From Mesocentrotus franciscanus (taxonomy: Eukaryota > Echinodermata > Echinoidea > Camarodonta > Strongylocentrotidae): a stretch of 64,000 nt of DNA. The translations under genes and the position numbers were made by a program. The stretch lies in NCBI GenBank assembly GCA_037976565.1, contig CP137675.1:14969330-15033329 (forward strand), given 5' to 3'. The notes below the pieces were generated by a model that saw only the letters and a program-made list of their open reading frames with translations, was not told where the DNA came from and ran no database searches. Positions 43,861 to 55,942 of the stretch are shown piece by piece (position 1 is the stretch's first letter; the number at the start of each line of letters is the position of its first letter).

Positions 43861-46800
43861 CAGATCAACAAGAATTTGCGTTACCCCTATTAATGGCCTC
43901 GAATCGGCCGGTGTGGCGTGGGTTTGTAGTCGGTTTGGGGGTGTGACTGATGTGTAAGACAATATGTGGAAGAAATATCAACTAGATGCTCAAAATTGTT
44001 TAATAATCAATAAGTAATTCATTTACCAAGGATGCATCAGAAACCCTTGTCTTGGTGTGAATAAAAGCAGAAAAAGAAAATGAGGCCAAACGAAAAATCG
44101 AGGTAACCTGAGATTATTTTAACAGCAAACATTACAAGAATAACGCTTTTCCTGAACAGGTTCGGCGTTTTTGCATCATCCCTTTGTCGATTTACTATCG
44201 CAAACACACTAGCAAATGATATCGCTTCGTGCGCATGTGAAAGCATGTATCACGAAAAAATCAAACAAGCGTCAATATTGCTAGTCCAATAAATCTGATA
44301 TTGCCTATGTTTTTTTTATGATCCTACCGTGTTCAAGCATCGTCGATGCCCTTAAGCTGAGCAAGTGGATATATTCAACTTGAAATATACCTTTATCCCT
44401 TTAGCTGAGCAAGTGGAAACATTCCACTTGACATTTCCAAAGTTTTAGGTATAAAAGTGTGATTGTGCAATTAAAATATTGCATTATCTCCTTAGTAGAT
44501 GTATGCAATTTTTATTTCCTGTACTAGCTCTCCAGTTGACATCATAAGGGCAACGATAACACATAAACACGTCCAATGTTCGCCGTTTTTCTGTCTTTTT
44601 TCAATGAAATTTAACACCATCTTCGCTGAAGGGCCTGCAGGTTGTAGGTTCTTGTACTATTCTTTGAAAAGTAGGCTGCATTAGTTGATGAGGGTATCTG
44701 ATGTTTGTTGAAGACCCCTGTCATGAGCACTGCGTTTCCTCAAAGATGTGTTCCATTCGATATGAATTTCAAATTATTCACTAATGACTGTCAAGAGGTC
44801 TGCTAGGACATGGCAAACTTGGAATGCGCTAACATATTGAGAATGTAGGTCCAACCACGCAGAATTGAGAGATACATTATAAAAATACAAAAACAAGAAA
44901 TATTGGGGTGACTGAATTACTTCAAAACTCAATGAAAGTAAACCTACAGACTCGATTGACTATAGAAAAAAAAAGCAACATGACGTTATCAGACATTCGA
45001 CTTACAAACATAACACAAGCATCGAGATTGTTCTCAAGAACGAATATTTCTGAATAACAATTGGTGACAATTGATGAATAGCAAAAGGATGTATCAGCCA
45101 AGGGCCATTTAAGCTCCGTTATCAAAGAGGTTTAGCTCGCAACAAGTTTAATAGCTACATTCTCAAATTCTTCCTCATTAACAACCTTTCTCAAATTAAA
45201 ATGTTATTCTTTGTTTATGTAGACCCTTGTCGAAAAACTGATAAAAAAACACAAAGTCTGGTTTTTCTTCATATCATTTAGTACCAATAATCAATTTGAG
45301 AAATTGTTTATCATCCCATTCAGGAAGGGGGTTTGTAAAAGGTTAATTGACTATACAGCTTTCGTGTTTAATATAGCAAAACTGGTAATTTTTTCTTTCA
45401 TTGGTACTCTTTTCTAAAAAGAAAATGATCTGTATTGGATCTCAAAAGAAAGCCGTTGGAAATAATCATTTATCTCAAGAATATATGATAAACAGTCATT
45501 TTCAACTATTGCGTTGCCATTTAAATTATTTATTGCTTACGTTTTCCTTTTAACAATTCCAGATAAATGACTATTGTAATGGACAGGGATGGGCACAGTG
45601 TGGGCAAAGTTCTGGTTTATCTGCTAATATCCCAATCTATTTTAAATGTCTCTGAAAAGTTAATGACAACTTCACAAAAATAGAAAAACTAGTGTTCTTT
45701 TTGCATGCTCACGCATTTGTATTTTTGATATGTGATCAACCTCTAATCAAAAGCTTTTGACTTCTTCCACAACATGTGTGGATTCTCTTGGATGATGATG
45801 AGAGGGAAGTGATCACTTTGGTTTGCAAACGCCAACTGCTTCGGTTGGGCAGTCCCAAAGGGGTGTATCACTTTCTTTCTAAAGTAATCAGCCAACCTCC
45901 AGATCCTCAATCAGAAACGGGATACCACATGTGATAAACTAGAATTACAAATAAATTCGACGAATGTCACTGTTGATTAGAAACTACCTTACTTGATAGA
46001 TGAAAAAATACCAATTTATTTTGTATGTAACACTCATTGTAAGGTGACTGTTTGAGTTTTTACACCAAAAAATTGTTTACATCTATATGTCGAAATGACA
46101 CATTTTGTTATATTTGGGATTTTTTTTGAAAATTACGAACAAAAGATTTATCCAGCCAAATTAGTGAAATCAAATACTGCGTTGGGATTTCGGTGTATTA
46201 AAGAAAACTACAAAATAAGTAATAAAAATCGCCGTAAGGCTTCTTCAGGTAAATTGAAATGTTTTAAGGAGCCGTAGGCCTATGTGTGAAATGTTGCACA
46301 ATACACCGAACAAACGGAGTACTCTATTTTTGACCAGGGTGACTTTATCTTCAAAGCAGAACATTTCATATACGCCCTCTCTCTGCTTATCTGTCTGTAC
46401 CTTTCCCTTTCTCTAAACACAAATGTATCTAATTTTGTTACAAACAAGAGACAGGTATTTGTTAAAAGTTGATAGAAACAAATGTAGTGTGTCTTCTGAA
46501 CGCTTGGGTTGATTTCTAGATTTTCTACAGTAATGATCCCATCAACAAATCCCGTTTTAGGAATTCTGATGATTTTATCTAAAACCAAAATGCAGGTGAA
46601 ATCTTACTCCAAGCATACGCGACGGTTTCGCTCACACTGTTGATGTGGCGCACTCGGAATCTACAGCGGCGCAGAAAGAGGGAAGGCTATTGACACGCTC
46701 CCCACAAATATTTGGCGTCCCCAAGATGCCCTTACAACGTTTTCGTAAATTGCAAAACGTTGAAATATGACAATACATTGCATAATCTCTAAGACTGTAG

Positions 46801-47574
46801 TTCAGTATAATGTTAAGTTTCAATATTCAAAAGCGCAATCTTGTTTTCGCGAGGTAGCTACACTCCCTCGTAGAATAATACATTATTGTACAATTCAATA
46901 TAATCCTGCCCGTATTTTTTCTCGGGAACTCCCTCCCTTTCCCTGCAATAAAGGAGTCATTCCCTGTGCTTCCACCCCCGCTGTACAGAAATTCTGTTTT
47001 AAGAGTTTATAAAGATATTATGATACCAGGAATGAATAGCAGGGCAGTCTGAAACAGCCCGCTTTTAATTCTTAGGACTATGTATGAGGAAATGTTAACT
47101 CTGATTTGAAAGGAAGTTATACAGATGGACACGTCATTGCTTTGCCAATGTTATATCCTTCTGGCCATGTACTATAACTACATGTATGATATGATCTAAC
47201 TTAAGAAAATTCTATGAAAAGGGGGGCAAACCCCGCGGAGCAATACGAATTGTGCAGTTTACCCAGGACGATATCCCAGTATTGTATTACTGAAATTCCC
47301 TCATGGCAATCATATTTCCTTCAATGTTATTGTCGCACCATCCAAAGCACCACGTGGGGTTGTGCGAGTGTGGGAGAGGGTAATATTATGAGCGTGGTTA
47401 ACAATGAATGTTGACGGGTCCCTTTTTTCTGCTGAATAATAGAGCTGACAACAAACTTGCAAAGATTTAGTTTAACCACTAATGCAAATTGCTCGTTACA
47501 GTTAAGTCCATGACCCCTTGATCGCTAAATTATAAAATAACCTTCATATGCCTGGACCGATTTATCAAAGGGTA
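43861..47574. other. Unassigned stretch with a short hairpin duplication
   Basis: A 48-bp tandem duplication at about 44352-44440 starts AGCTGAGCAAGTGG at 44353 and 44403. The second copy carries CAAGTGGAA-ACA-TTCCACTTG (44410-44430), a perfect hairpin. No genes recognised in the remainder. Confidence 0.5.
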
Positions 47575-48060
47575 GTTTCAATAAAAACACCGCTAGCTTC
47601 ATAAGGCCGCATATTTCAGGGGTAATGATATAACTTATACTTACACAATAGTTTTACGATTATTATTTTTCGGAAGAATTCAATGTATTTTGATCAAAGA
47701 AATATGAAATAAAGTGCAAAGGGATATTCGAGTAGTGTACACACAATGTTAATTTGCAATTACAGGTTTTGCTCAAAGAACAGTAGAATCATGGACGTCA
47801 GAGGCTTCATATGACCAACTGATTCATGTATGGATAATTTTGATAAAAAACACCGCTTGCTTCATAAATTCTTACCTTGTGGGTGTAATGATACAACTTG
47901 TCCCCACACAATAGTTTTACGATGGCTATTAAATGTATATATTTACATCTAAAAAATATCAAATAAAGTGCAAAAAGATTTTAGGAGGTTCACACACCCT
48001 GTCAATTGGGATTACAGTTATGCACAAACAACCAATAAAATCATGGGCATCAGAGGCGGG
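47575..48060. repeat. Two-copy ~263-bp diverged tandem duplication
   Basis: AAAACACCGCTNGCTTCATAA occurs at about 47584 and 47847 and is followed in both by ACAATAGTTTTACGAT, AATAAAGTGCAAA and an ATCATGGRCRTCAGAGGC block. The offset is 263 bp. The second copy ends in GC-rich sequence. Confidence 0.8.
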
Positions 48061-49440
48061 GGAGAGGTGCCCTCCTGCAGCTCCTCCCCTCCCGGACATT
48101 TTCTTAAATTGCCAATATTTGGGCAAGTACCATCTCATACTCGGGCAGTAAGGTGGTGTGTTTGTATGTGAAGTATTTTATATTAACGACATTACATTTT
48201 CAAGCCGTCCTCAAATTTTGGAGCTGTATAGAGAGTTAATCATCGGGCAAGATACGTCAGCACCCCCCCCCCCGATTCGCCGGAAATTGTTTGCATGTAC
48301 GTTGATTATAAAGTTTTTTGTTAAGCCCTAAATTGCCCCCCCCCCTCCATTAACAATAACGACATAATACTCACGTATTATGACAACAAGGATATGAGTA
48401 ATATAGTTCATATTTGCCAGGTTTAGCCTCAATTGGGTTCTGAATTACCATTATCCGATTCTAAGTATTTATTTGAAAGGTTTAAATAAATGTTTACTTT
48501 TGGGCAATTTCAAATGTGACGGAAGGCATAAAAACGTGAAACTTACTCGTCTAATTGCTGTTTAAGATGCATCTACGAAAGAGACCCCTAAGAAGATGCA
48601 ACAGTGCGTTTAAAAGAATCCAGTAGTCAACGTTAATCAATGCAGGGCACCACTGCCGACGACTATACTCGCTTTTCAGGAACTACTATGCAGTTTCATC
48701 TCGCTCGGGTTCCTCAGTAGTTACACGCCGGTGGCATGCGATTGCGGCCGTGTCTTGGCTCGTTATGAAAATACGGGGCGAAACAGAGAATTTTAGCGCT
48801 GAAATGCTCGCTCGTATGTACGCTGGTTATCCGTGCGCTTTTGTGAACAGGTGCGTGCAACAGGTGACTGATTGATTTCGCGAGGTGGAGTCGAACGCTC
48901 GTACTCGATCTTACAAGATTGAAAATGATCACCTCTCCATTGCGCTTCTACGTTCTACGTTCTTTAGATGACCGCCATTCTCTTCCAATATCTTTCTTAT
49001 TTCTGCTGTTATAGTTACTTTACTGATCATACAGATTGATCAATTAAGTTTTGCATGTCTTGAGAAGATATTAAGTTTGTTTATCAAGAACAATTCATAT
49101 TGTCATGAATATTTCACGAAAAGATCAAAGAAAATTATTCCAACTGAAATTGGCAACAGTATAGCTTTTTAAAATTTCCTTTGGGTTGCTTAAATTCATA
49201 TTTTGTTTCTGTGTAGGCCTAACATCATAATAACCCCTTAGATTGTGTATCCACCCTCCCCCTCGTTTTGTATCCACCAGGGAATGTGTTAACACTTTTT
49301 AAAAAAGCGATTAATACACGGTCACTCGAGTAAGAAGTGTGTTTGGAGCTTAACGTAATTTTTTTGTGGGCGACAGTTTGGTATAATAAGGGATAGAAGG
49401 AAAGAGAGAGAGAGAGAGAGACTATTACCGTTATCGTCGC
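48061..49440. other. Unassigned stretch
   Basis: C-runs at 48260-48272 and 48336-48348, (GA)n at 49401-49421, and a half-copy of the 18869-19059 fold-back at about 49060-49105. A minus-strand GCGTTCGACTCC near 48895 resembles a tRNA B box but no cloverleaf forms. No gene recognised. Confidence 0.45.
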
Positions 49441-50297
49441 AGTGTCGTGGTGTACTGGGACGTGGCCGCACTGTGGGTCATCTTGTTCCCGGTTCGATTC
49501 CCGCCGCGGCACTAAAGTCCTTTGGCAGATATAAATCTACATTTCACACTCTTCACACAGGTGTTAAATGGGTAAATGCCTAAAACCCCTGAGCTTCCGG
49601 GGGCTCTGCCCCCTGGACCCCACCGGGGCCCTAAGGCGGCCCCTTGATGCTCATCTGATCGTAATTTAATGCCTAAAACCCCTGAGCTTCTGGGGGCTCC
49701 GCACCCTGGCCCCACTCCAATTAGTGACCTGCATGCCAGTGTCACAAATAAGGTATCAAAATTTGCTCATCTGACCGTAATTAAATGCCTAAAACCCCTG
49801 AGCTTCATGGGGCTCCGCCACTTGACCCCCACCGGGTTTTGCCCCTGAACCCCACGTCAATTTACGCCCCACTTGCTTCGCTCGCTTTGCTCTACCTGAT
49901 CGTAAATACTTAAGCGCCCCCCCCCACTTTGAAAAACGTTGCGCGGGGTCTGCATGTAACATGTAAGAGTGGTAGTGATGCGGATTTTTGTCTGCCCCCC
50001 CCCCAAAAAAAAAAGTTTTTGCTCATTACGCCACTGCTCCCTCGTCCCGCGCATTTCGTCCCCCCCCCCGGGTCATGAAAAGAAATCTCCGCCCCTGGGT
50101 ACCCGGTAGGATGCAAAATATAATGTGGAACAATTGGCATATGTGCGCTAGTAAAATTGGCGCCTGAAGACTCTCCAGGGAGTGGAGCGTGTGTACTGTT
50201 TATTAGCAATTGAATCCAATTACAACGTCAAGCGCTAAGAAACGTAGTGTTAAGCGCTATTAACGTTTTATTTATTATTATTGTTATTACTATTATT
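49441..50297 (+). mobile_element. tRNA-derived SINE interrupted by GC-rich repeat sequence
   Basis: Bases 49441-49513 form a tRNA-like head: a 7-bp acceptor stem (AGTGTCG with CGGCACT) and a perfect B box GGTTCGATTCC at 49491-49501. The T-stem is broken, so this is not a functional tRNA. The body continues TTAAATGGGTA to 49574, is interrupted, and resumes GGTACCCGGTAGGATG at 50098. It ends with two AAGCGCT motifs (50231, 50254) and an (ATT)-rich tail to about 50297. The head, body and AAGCGCTATT-(ATT)n layout fits SINEs I know from marine invertebrates. Confidence 0.75.
49575..50097. repeat. GC-rich repeat block inserted in the SINE, with hAT-like right ends
   Basis: Three copies of AATGCCTAAAACCCCTGAGC lie at 49575, 49668 and 49784, separated by CATCTGAYCGTAATT. 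Further right, TTACGCCACTG (ending 50035) and CTCCGCCCCTG (ending about 50097) look like right termini of two hAT elements (inverses of CAGTGGCG and CAGGGGCGG). No matching left termini or 8-bp duplications were found, so the block is probably a truncated composite. Confidence 0.6.
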
Positions 50298-52033
50298 TCC
50301 ATGGTAACTATACGATCGAAAAACTAGCGCTGAATATCGCTAAAAGGCATTTTACCAACATATAGTTAATTATATTTGTTTTACGTGGGATGATTATTAA
50401 GATATGCCCGTAAGCAGTTGACTTGATTTTTATAAACCTGACCTACTTTACTCAACTCTTTCTGTCAATGATATTGCCATCATCGTCACCAACACCGGCA
50501 TTGTCGAAATTTAAGAGATATTAAGCTAATATTAGTAGAATTAAAATTAAAAAAATACAAATACAAATATGTTTTTTGATAGAGTAGAGGGAGTGTTGGA
50601 GTGTAACACTCGTTCCCACCCCTTCCCTGCTGCCATTCAAATTTTTATCTGCAGATCTTCATGTTGTTGAGAAATGTTCCATTTATACGGAAACGTCGAG
50701 CGGGCAATTTTAAAATCTGACGACCTTATTATCTGTTATCAGGGGGAGGGGCTTGATGGAAAACAGGCCTAATTCTGAACCCCTTTCGTACAGTTTTAAA
50801 ATCTAAGTTTATCTCAAACACACGCACGCGCACTCACGCATATTCTACCTCTCTCTCTCTCTCCCTTCCCTTCTCTCTTCTTTTCTCCTTTCACCAACCA
50901 CCGTCCCTCTTAATTTTCCTCACAGGGTCTCATCATGTCCTTAATGATCACTTAAAGCCCGAATCAGGGAGCAGATGTCATCGGACAATTCCGGAGAAAT
51001 AAGCACCAATTACCAAGAATGTCAAGATGTAAGGGGCAGAACAAATTTCCGCTCTTTTGCTTTTAAGCGATTACCCTCCTAGCCAGTAAGAATCAATAAT
51101 GCATCACGTATCATGCTTTTGATTCGGCAGTTGATAGGATAGGAGGTCGTGATGACGAGTCAGGCGACGAAGGGACGAATACAACAAAATGGGATTACGG
51201 AGAGGGGAAGCAGCTTGAAATGTCATTGCATGAACAAGAAAACCAGGTTAAAATTCACGTTTACAACTGCTGGTGTACATGCCAGGGGAATAGGGTGTGG
51301 CGATAGGGTTAGTCAAGTACTACATAAAATAATCTAAGTTTTCAAACATAAATTAGGGGTACTATTGAATAACAAAAGGATTTTAATAACATCTTCATGT
51401 CGAAAATCGAATAAGTTTATATTTCTATTGCCTGGAGTTACTTCAACTTTGCCACTGATGGCAATGAACTAAACCACCCGAGGCATTTACCTAGAAAATA
51501 TTGAATTATTCGTGATAGACCTGGAAATTCTCCCATTTGCCGGAGGAAGCCTCATCCGTATATTGCTCTTTCCGAGGGCTCTGGCCTCTTGGCATTGGCT
51601 TTTTATCCATTATCATCTCAGCATTTCCAGGTGGTCATTTTGCACGCCGTGGTCTAGAGGCGAAACTGTGGGTTACAATGCCATGTACAAAGATGTAAGC
51701 ATCGGGCAAGATTCGAACCCAGGTCCTCTCGTGAAATAGTCACGAGCCTTTGAAAATATACGACAGTGGTTCCATTAAAGAATATTCTTATGTCTCGATA
51801 CCTTAACCATCACTACACAATCATCAATGTATGAATAATGCAAGCTGAGAAGTTATTAATATACGGTTTGGGTTTAAATTATCGGCTGACTAGAAGCAAA
51901 GTTTCTATAATATCTCAGGGAGTATTAAGATGTCGCTTTTTTACGGTTCTATTGTTTGCAAGTACGAAAATTATTTTATATTGCATTATAAAGAAGGAGC
52001 CCTTAGCAGCACAAATAATAGAAAGCCAAGTAG
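50298..52033. other. Unassigned stretch
   Basis: A (CT)n tract lies at about 50849-50880. No gene or RNA recognised. Confidence 0.45.
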
Positions 52034-52216
52034 AATGAAAATGAAATAGAGGCAGACAGAGAAAAACAGTGGTTTGATAACATCAAAGAGTGGACAGGTC
52101 TCACAAATTCAGAAGCCAAACGATTAGTACAGGATAAAGACAAGTGGAGAAAGACAACAAGAAGATGTGCAGATGTGGTCGCCAATCGCCAGCAACTGAC
52201 GGCGGTAGCCAGGTAG
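52034..52216 (+). pseudogene. Reverse transcriptase C-terminal fragment of a LINE
   Basis: A 60-codon plus-strand frame ends at TAG 52214-52216 and contains REKQWFDNIKEWTGLTNSEA followed by KDKWRKTTRRC. The pattern R..K.W.DNIKEWTG...EA....DR..WR is the conserved extreme C terminus of a LINE polyprotein group (RTE- or Jockey-like). Nothing else of the element is recognisable upstream. The opposite-strand frame is a shadow. Confidence 0.75.
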
Positions 52217-54041
52217 CAGGTATAAAGAAGGATGCAATTTAAAACATTTGAATATTTGTATTTGAAACATTTAAAACATACGACAAAGCGGTTCTAGAAA
52301 CGAAACACCAGTAATGTCATGAAAGATGCAATACCTCTCAAGATCTTGCTCGTGTAGGAACATTATGTGAAAGCATATTCGTGGGAGAGGATCATCACGT
52401 ATTCGTATCACAACCCGTGTGGTTTATAGAGGTATGAAGCACTTGACTGTGTAGTCCAAAAGAGGACCACTCTTCAGTGATCCAGATTACTCTGAAGCAT
52501 CCCTTTCTGCTGCCATAACGGACGTACTTCAAATCGTTTAAAGACTATGGGGAGCCCATGAATGGAGGCAGAGGTGGTAAACCGAGGGGCGGCGTGTTGT
52601 GCATCGTGGGGGTTCGGGTGGGGAGGGTGGATGGTGGTGGGTTTTTCATGTGTATTGTATGTACTGGAACATTTGGCCGTTTCAGTAGGTGGATGACATT
52701 TTATCAGCAAAAGTCCTTAAACCTGAATCTCACTTTAGCCAGTAGGCCTTTAACTATTGGTGGCCTTTTCAGCGAAATCCTTAAACATGGATCCATTTTT
52801 TTTTCGAGAAAAACCCCTACCCAATGTTATCACGATTGATATAACGCTAGACAAAGATGGTAGCCAAGAACGAACAGAGTGGAGAACATTATGGACTGGA
52901 GTAACACTGCAAGGGTGTACACGAATGGCAGAGAAGAGAGATGAGGGTGAAAATGTTGCAATAAATCTTTAAGCTGGGAGAAGATACCATGATGGTAGAT
53001 AGAATCAGTGCCTTCAGAACCCCACTCCTACGCTGGACTATCACTATGGACAACTAGCATCTTGGAAAGTTACCCCCCCCCCCCGACAACGATGCCATGA
53101 GGGCACCTTGAGTGGGTATACCAGAATAACGGATGTCAAATTGATGGAGGCGCACTGTGCCTTATTTTTGTTTTCTGCATGAGATACTTCCTCTAGTACA
53201 TACACAGTCGGCGTAAATAAACAAAGCTTAATATTTTAAAGAAATACATTGAGTAGAAGGACATAGTGAATATCTCAAAATAACATTTATCTACTGGTAT
53301 TCAGATGCCTACTACACACTAGTTTATTCCACCTGTCTATATTTCATTTTTTGGAATTCGAAATTAGTTATAGCAATAGTCGGGGGTTACCATCTTATAT
53401 CCAGGGGCGAAGTGACGTCATTTCCTTCCATATCCCATATAATTCTCGAAGGACGAAATTACAGGAAACTGTCATGAAACAATACAAAATGTTACTTGTT
53501 ACCACAAAACATGTACAAATCTTACTCGGTCCCTCATGTAAGAAAGTAGAGAGTTGATATGAAAAGAGAAAAATATTGCAAATTCATCAAAATTTTCAAT
53601 CACATAAACGAAAATTTAGCATTCGTGGATAAAAAATGCTTTGAACTGTTCAGTGGTCGTAAACGGGCCTTTGTAAGTCGTCTAAATCGATTTGCAACGA
53701 TGCATCGCGATGCCTCTACGTCAAATTTTACACGTTTATCGCAGGACGCTGCGCCTCGTCGAACAAAAAAAGACTAAATCGTGTGGTTCCAGTTCAATAT
53801 TAGCCTATTGAGGAGAGACAAGAATGTGATAAATCAATGCCTACCAGATCGTCGAGGTTTGCTCAAAATAATTTCTACTGGGCCGGGGGGAACCTTCTCT
53901 TTTGATGGATGCGAAGATATTACATTTCAGCATGTGTTTCCGGCTAAATTGGCTATCCAGCAAGAGCAGAATATCCACAGAGTTATTAATGAAATGAATA
54001 AAAAAAATAGATTTACAGAAAAATCAACTTTGTCGAGTACA
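52217..54041. other. Unassigned stretch
   Basis: G-rich sequence (52562-52650), a C-run at 53073-53083 and several open frames up to 101 codons (53781-54086) without recognisable domains. A CAGGGGCGAAGTGACG motif at 53401 resembles a hAT terminus without a partner. Confidence 0.45.
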
Positions 54042-54045
54042 TTAA

Positions 54046-54574
54046 AGATACTATGTCCCTTTTGCAGCCAACATAAAATTCTGTAGAACTTAGCAGGAAT
54101 TATGAATATGTCATGTATGTCCTATCTGTGAAATTTAAACGTTAGCAGTGTCCTAATATTCAAATTATGCAAGGAAACCCGTTTACTTGTTAGACTTCAC
54201 TGTCAGACACTATTGAGTGACTGACTGGCTTTTTTCATCTTTGGTAATAACATACATAAAATGAGCTGTAAAGGGTACATGAGCATTTGTCTACATCAAT
54301 AACCCACTTCTTGTAATGGCCAAAATTAAACTGATTGAATCTTTGCGCAGCATAAAACGTACGACCATTCGGTACAATGGTCTGAAAAATCAGACTATTA
54401 CTTACTGGCTCTATAGCTCCTAAGTCGATTCGACAACTAATAGTCGTTATTTTCCCACTTAAAGACATTTTCAAGCCCCCCTTTTTAGGGAAGTTTTAAA
54501 TTAGTACTGTCTTTCAAATGCCGTTGGAATTTAACCTTTTCATTTTTTTGGCCTGCAAATGGGACATAGTACCT
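54046..54574. mobile_element. 529-bp TTAA-flanked TIR element
   Basis: TTAA lies at 54042-54045 and 54575-54578. The left end AGATACTATGTCCCTTTTGC and inverted right end AGGTACTATGTCCCATTTGC differ at two positions. The TATGTCCC.TTTGCAG core links it to the element at 22256-22727. A 79-codon minus-strand frame at 54235-54474 has no recognisable domain. Confidence 0.83.
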
Positions 54575-54578
54575 TTAA

Positions 54579-55329
54579 GGTAGGATAATTGTTCAAGGAC
54601 TACAAAATGATCTCACACAACATGAACAGTCTTTTCCAAGTATTTTCCAACCTTTTGGGGATTGGGCAAATACGCAGTTGTTTACGACATCAAATAAACG
54701 ATAAATCATAAACAGCGGCAACATTTTTTTCTCAAAGTATTCATCAATTTTGCAGATAATTTTGTTAGAATTTTATGCGTTTACTAAATAAAACAGAACT
54801 AATATACACAAAAAGATTTCGTGATATAAAAGAAGCAACTTCTTCAATTGAATGACCATCCCCCCGCGTTATACAAACAAAAAAATAAGATACATAAATG
54901 AATAAAAGTGTTTTTTATTTTTATTTCTTTAGGGCGCTTAATTTATATAACAGAACTAAAATACACCAAACAATACATCGAAATGCAAAAGAAGCAAGTT
55001 CGTCAATTGAAAGAAAGCAACGATATTCTAGCTTTCACCTGTCCACAATATCTTTAGATAGCACGACCTCAACTATTTTCGAAAAATAAATTCAATGGCA
55101 ATTTCAATACCCTATTGTATATCCCATTAAAATGATTTTTAGATTACTTAATACTTCATTGTCATGTTCGCACATTTCAATATGTGACGTACAAGGCTAT
55201 TGATATAACCTTAGGTGGGTTTTTCGAAATGAGTTCCTAGCGTGTGAAAAAGCAGAACTTGTCATAAAATAGAAAAAAGAGGTATTACTTCAGACTCTTA
55301 ATGGAATTAGTTTTAGTTTGATTTATATA
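54579..55329. other. Unassigned AT-rich stretch
   Basis: Two similar segments containing GAACTAAWATACACMAAA and AAAAGAAGCAA (about 54795-54850 and 54952-55020) suggest an old local duplication of about 157 bp. No gene recognised. Confidence 0.45.
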
Positions 55330-55940
55330 CAGTGCGTCCCAGAAAAAACAAAACCGAGAATTATCGATGTTTTATCATAACTTAATCGCAATTATAATTA
55401 ATAAATGACACATATTTGTAAAGCTTAGATCCTCCTCTTTCATTTGATGCAACTCATATGATGCATATGCAACTATGCAAATATGCATCAAGTCTTTCGT
55501 CTTCTTTGTGCATGGCTGATCGTCAACAAAACGGATTTAAGTCTTTTGTCAACTCTGTTTGTTGCTACGGCAGGCAGTCAGTGAAAATGAACTCGTTTAA
55601 TCAAATTATGGAAATGCAAGCATTACTTTAAACAAACAGAACTTTGTTATTCCTGGCTCATTTTTCCTGATTGAGGTGTCATATGAAAGGGCAGAAATTG
55701 AACTTTCTAGAAATGTTATTTTCACTTTGAAATTCAGATACCGCAAGCCAAATGACTTTTTGGTTTCCTCTCTTCAAATTGTTTTAATCACTCATGCGTG
55801 AAATATGCATCATATGAGTTGCATCAAATGAAAGAGGAGGATCTAAGCTTTACAAATATGTGTCATTTATTAATTATAATTGTGATTAAGTTATGATAAA
55901 ACATCGATAATTCTCGGTTTCGTTTTTCTGGGACGCACTG
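55330..55940. mobile_element. 611-bp Tc1/mariner-type element with ~138-bp terminal inverted repeats
   Basis: The ends begin CAGTGCGTCCCAGAAAAA and are flanked by TA on both sides (55328-55329 and 55941-55942). The arms 55330-55468 and 55803-55940 are inverted copies with only a few substitutions and a 1-bp indel. A TA target with CAGT-type termini indicates Tc1/mariner. The ~334-bp interior is too small for a DDE transposase and no such motif is visible, so it is a MITE. High arm identity suggests it is young. Confidence 0.9.
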
Positions 55941-55942
55941 TA

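Noticed and set aside
48880..48955. tRNA-like sequence on the minus strand (GCGTTCGACTCC)
   Set aside because: Only a B-box-like stretch; acceptor and anticodon stems could not be formed.
49441..49513. Functional tRNA gene
   Set aside because: The acceptor stem and B box are present, but the T-stem has mismatches, spacing is off by one or two bases, and the sequence continues into a SINE body.
51640..51735. tRNA-like motifs TGGTCTAGAGGCGA and inverted GGGTTCGAATC
   Set aside because: The A-box-like and B-box-like motifs are on opposite strands, so they cannot form one tRNA.
53401..53420. hAT left terminus CAGGGGCGAAGTGACG
   Set aside because: No right terminus or 8-bp duplication found in the following kilobases.
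54235..54474. 79-codon minus-strand frame as a transposase
   Set aside because: No DDE, zinc-finger or other transposase motif; length is compatible with chance.
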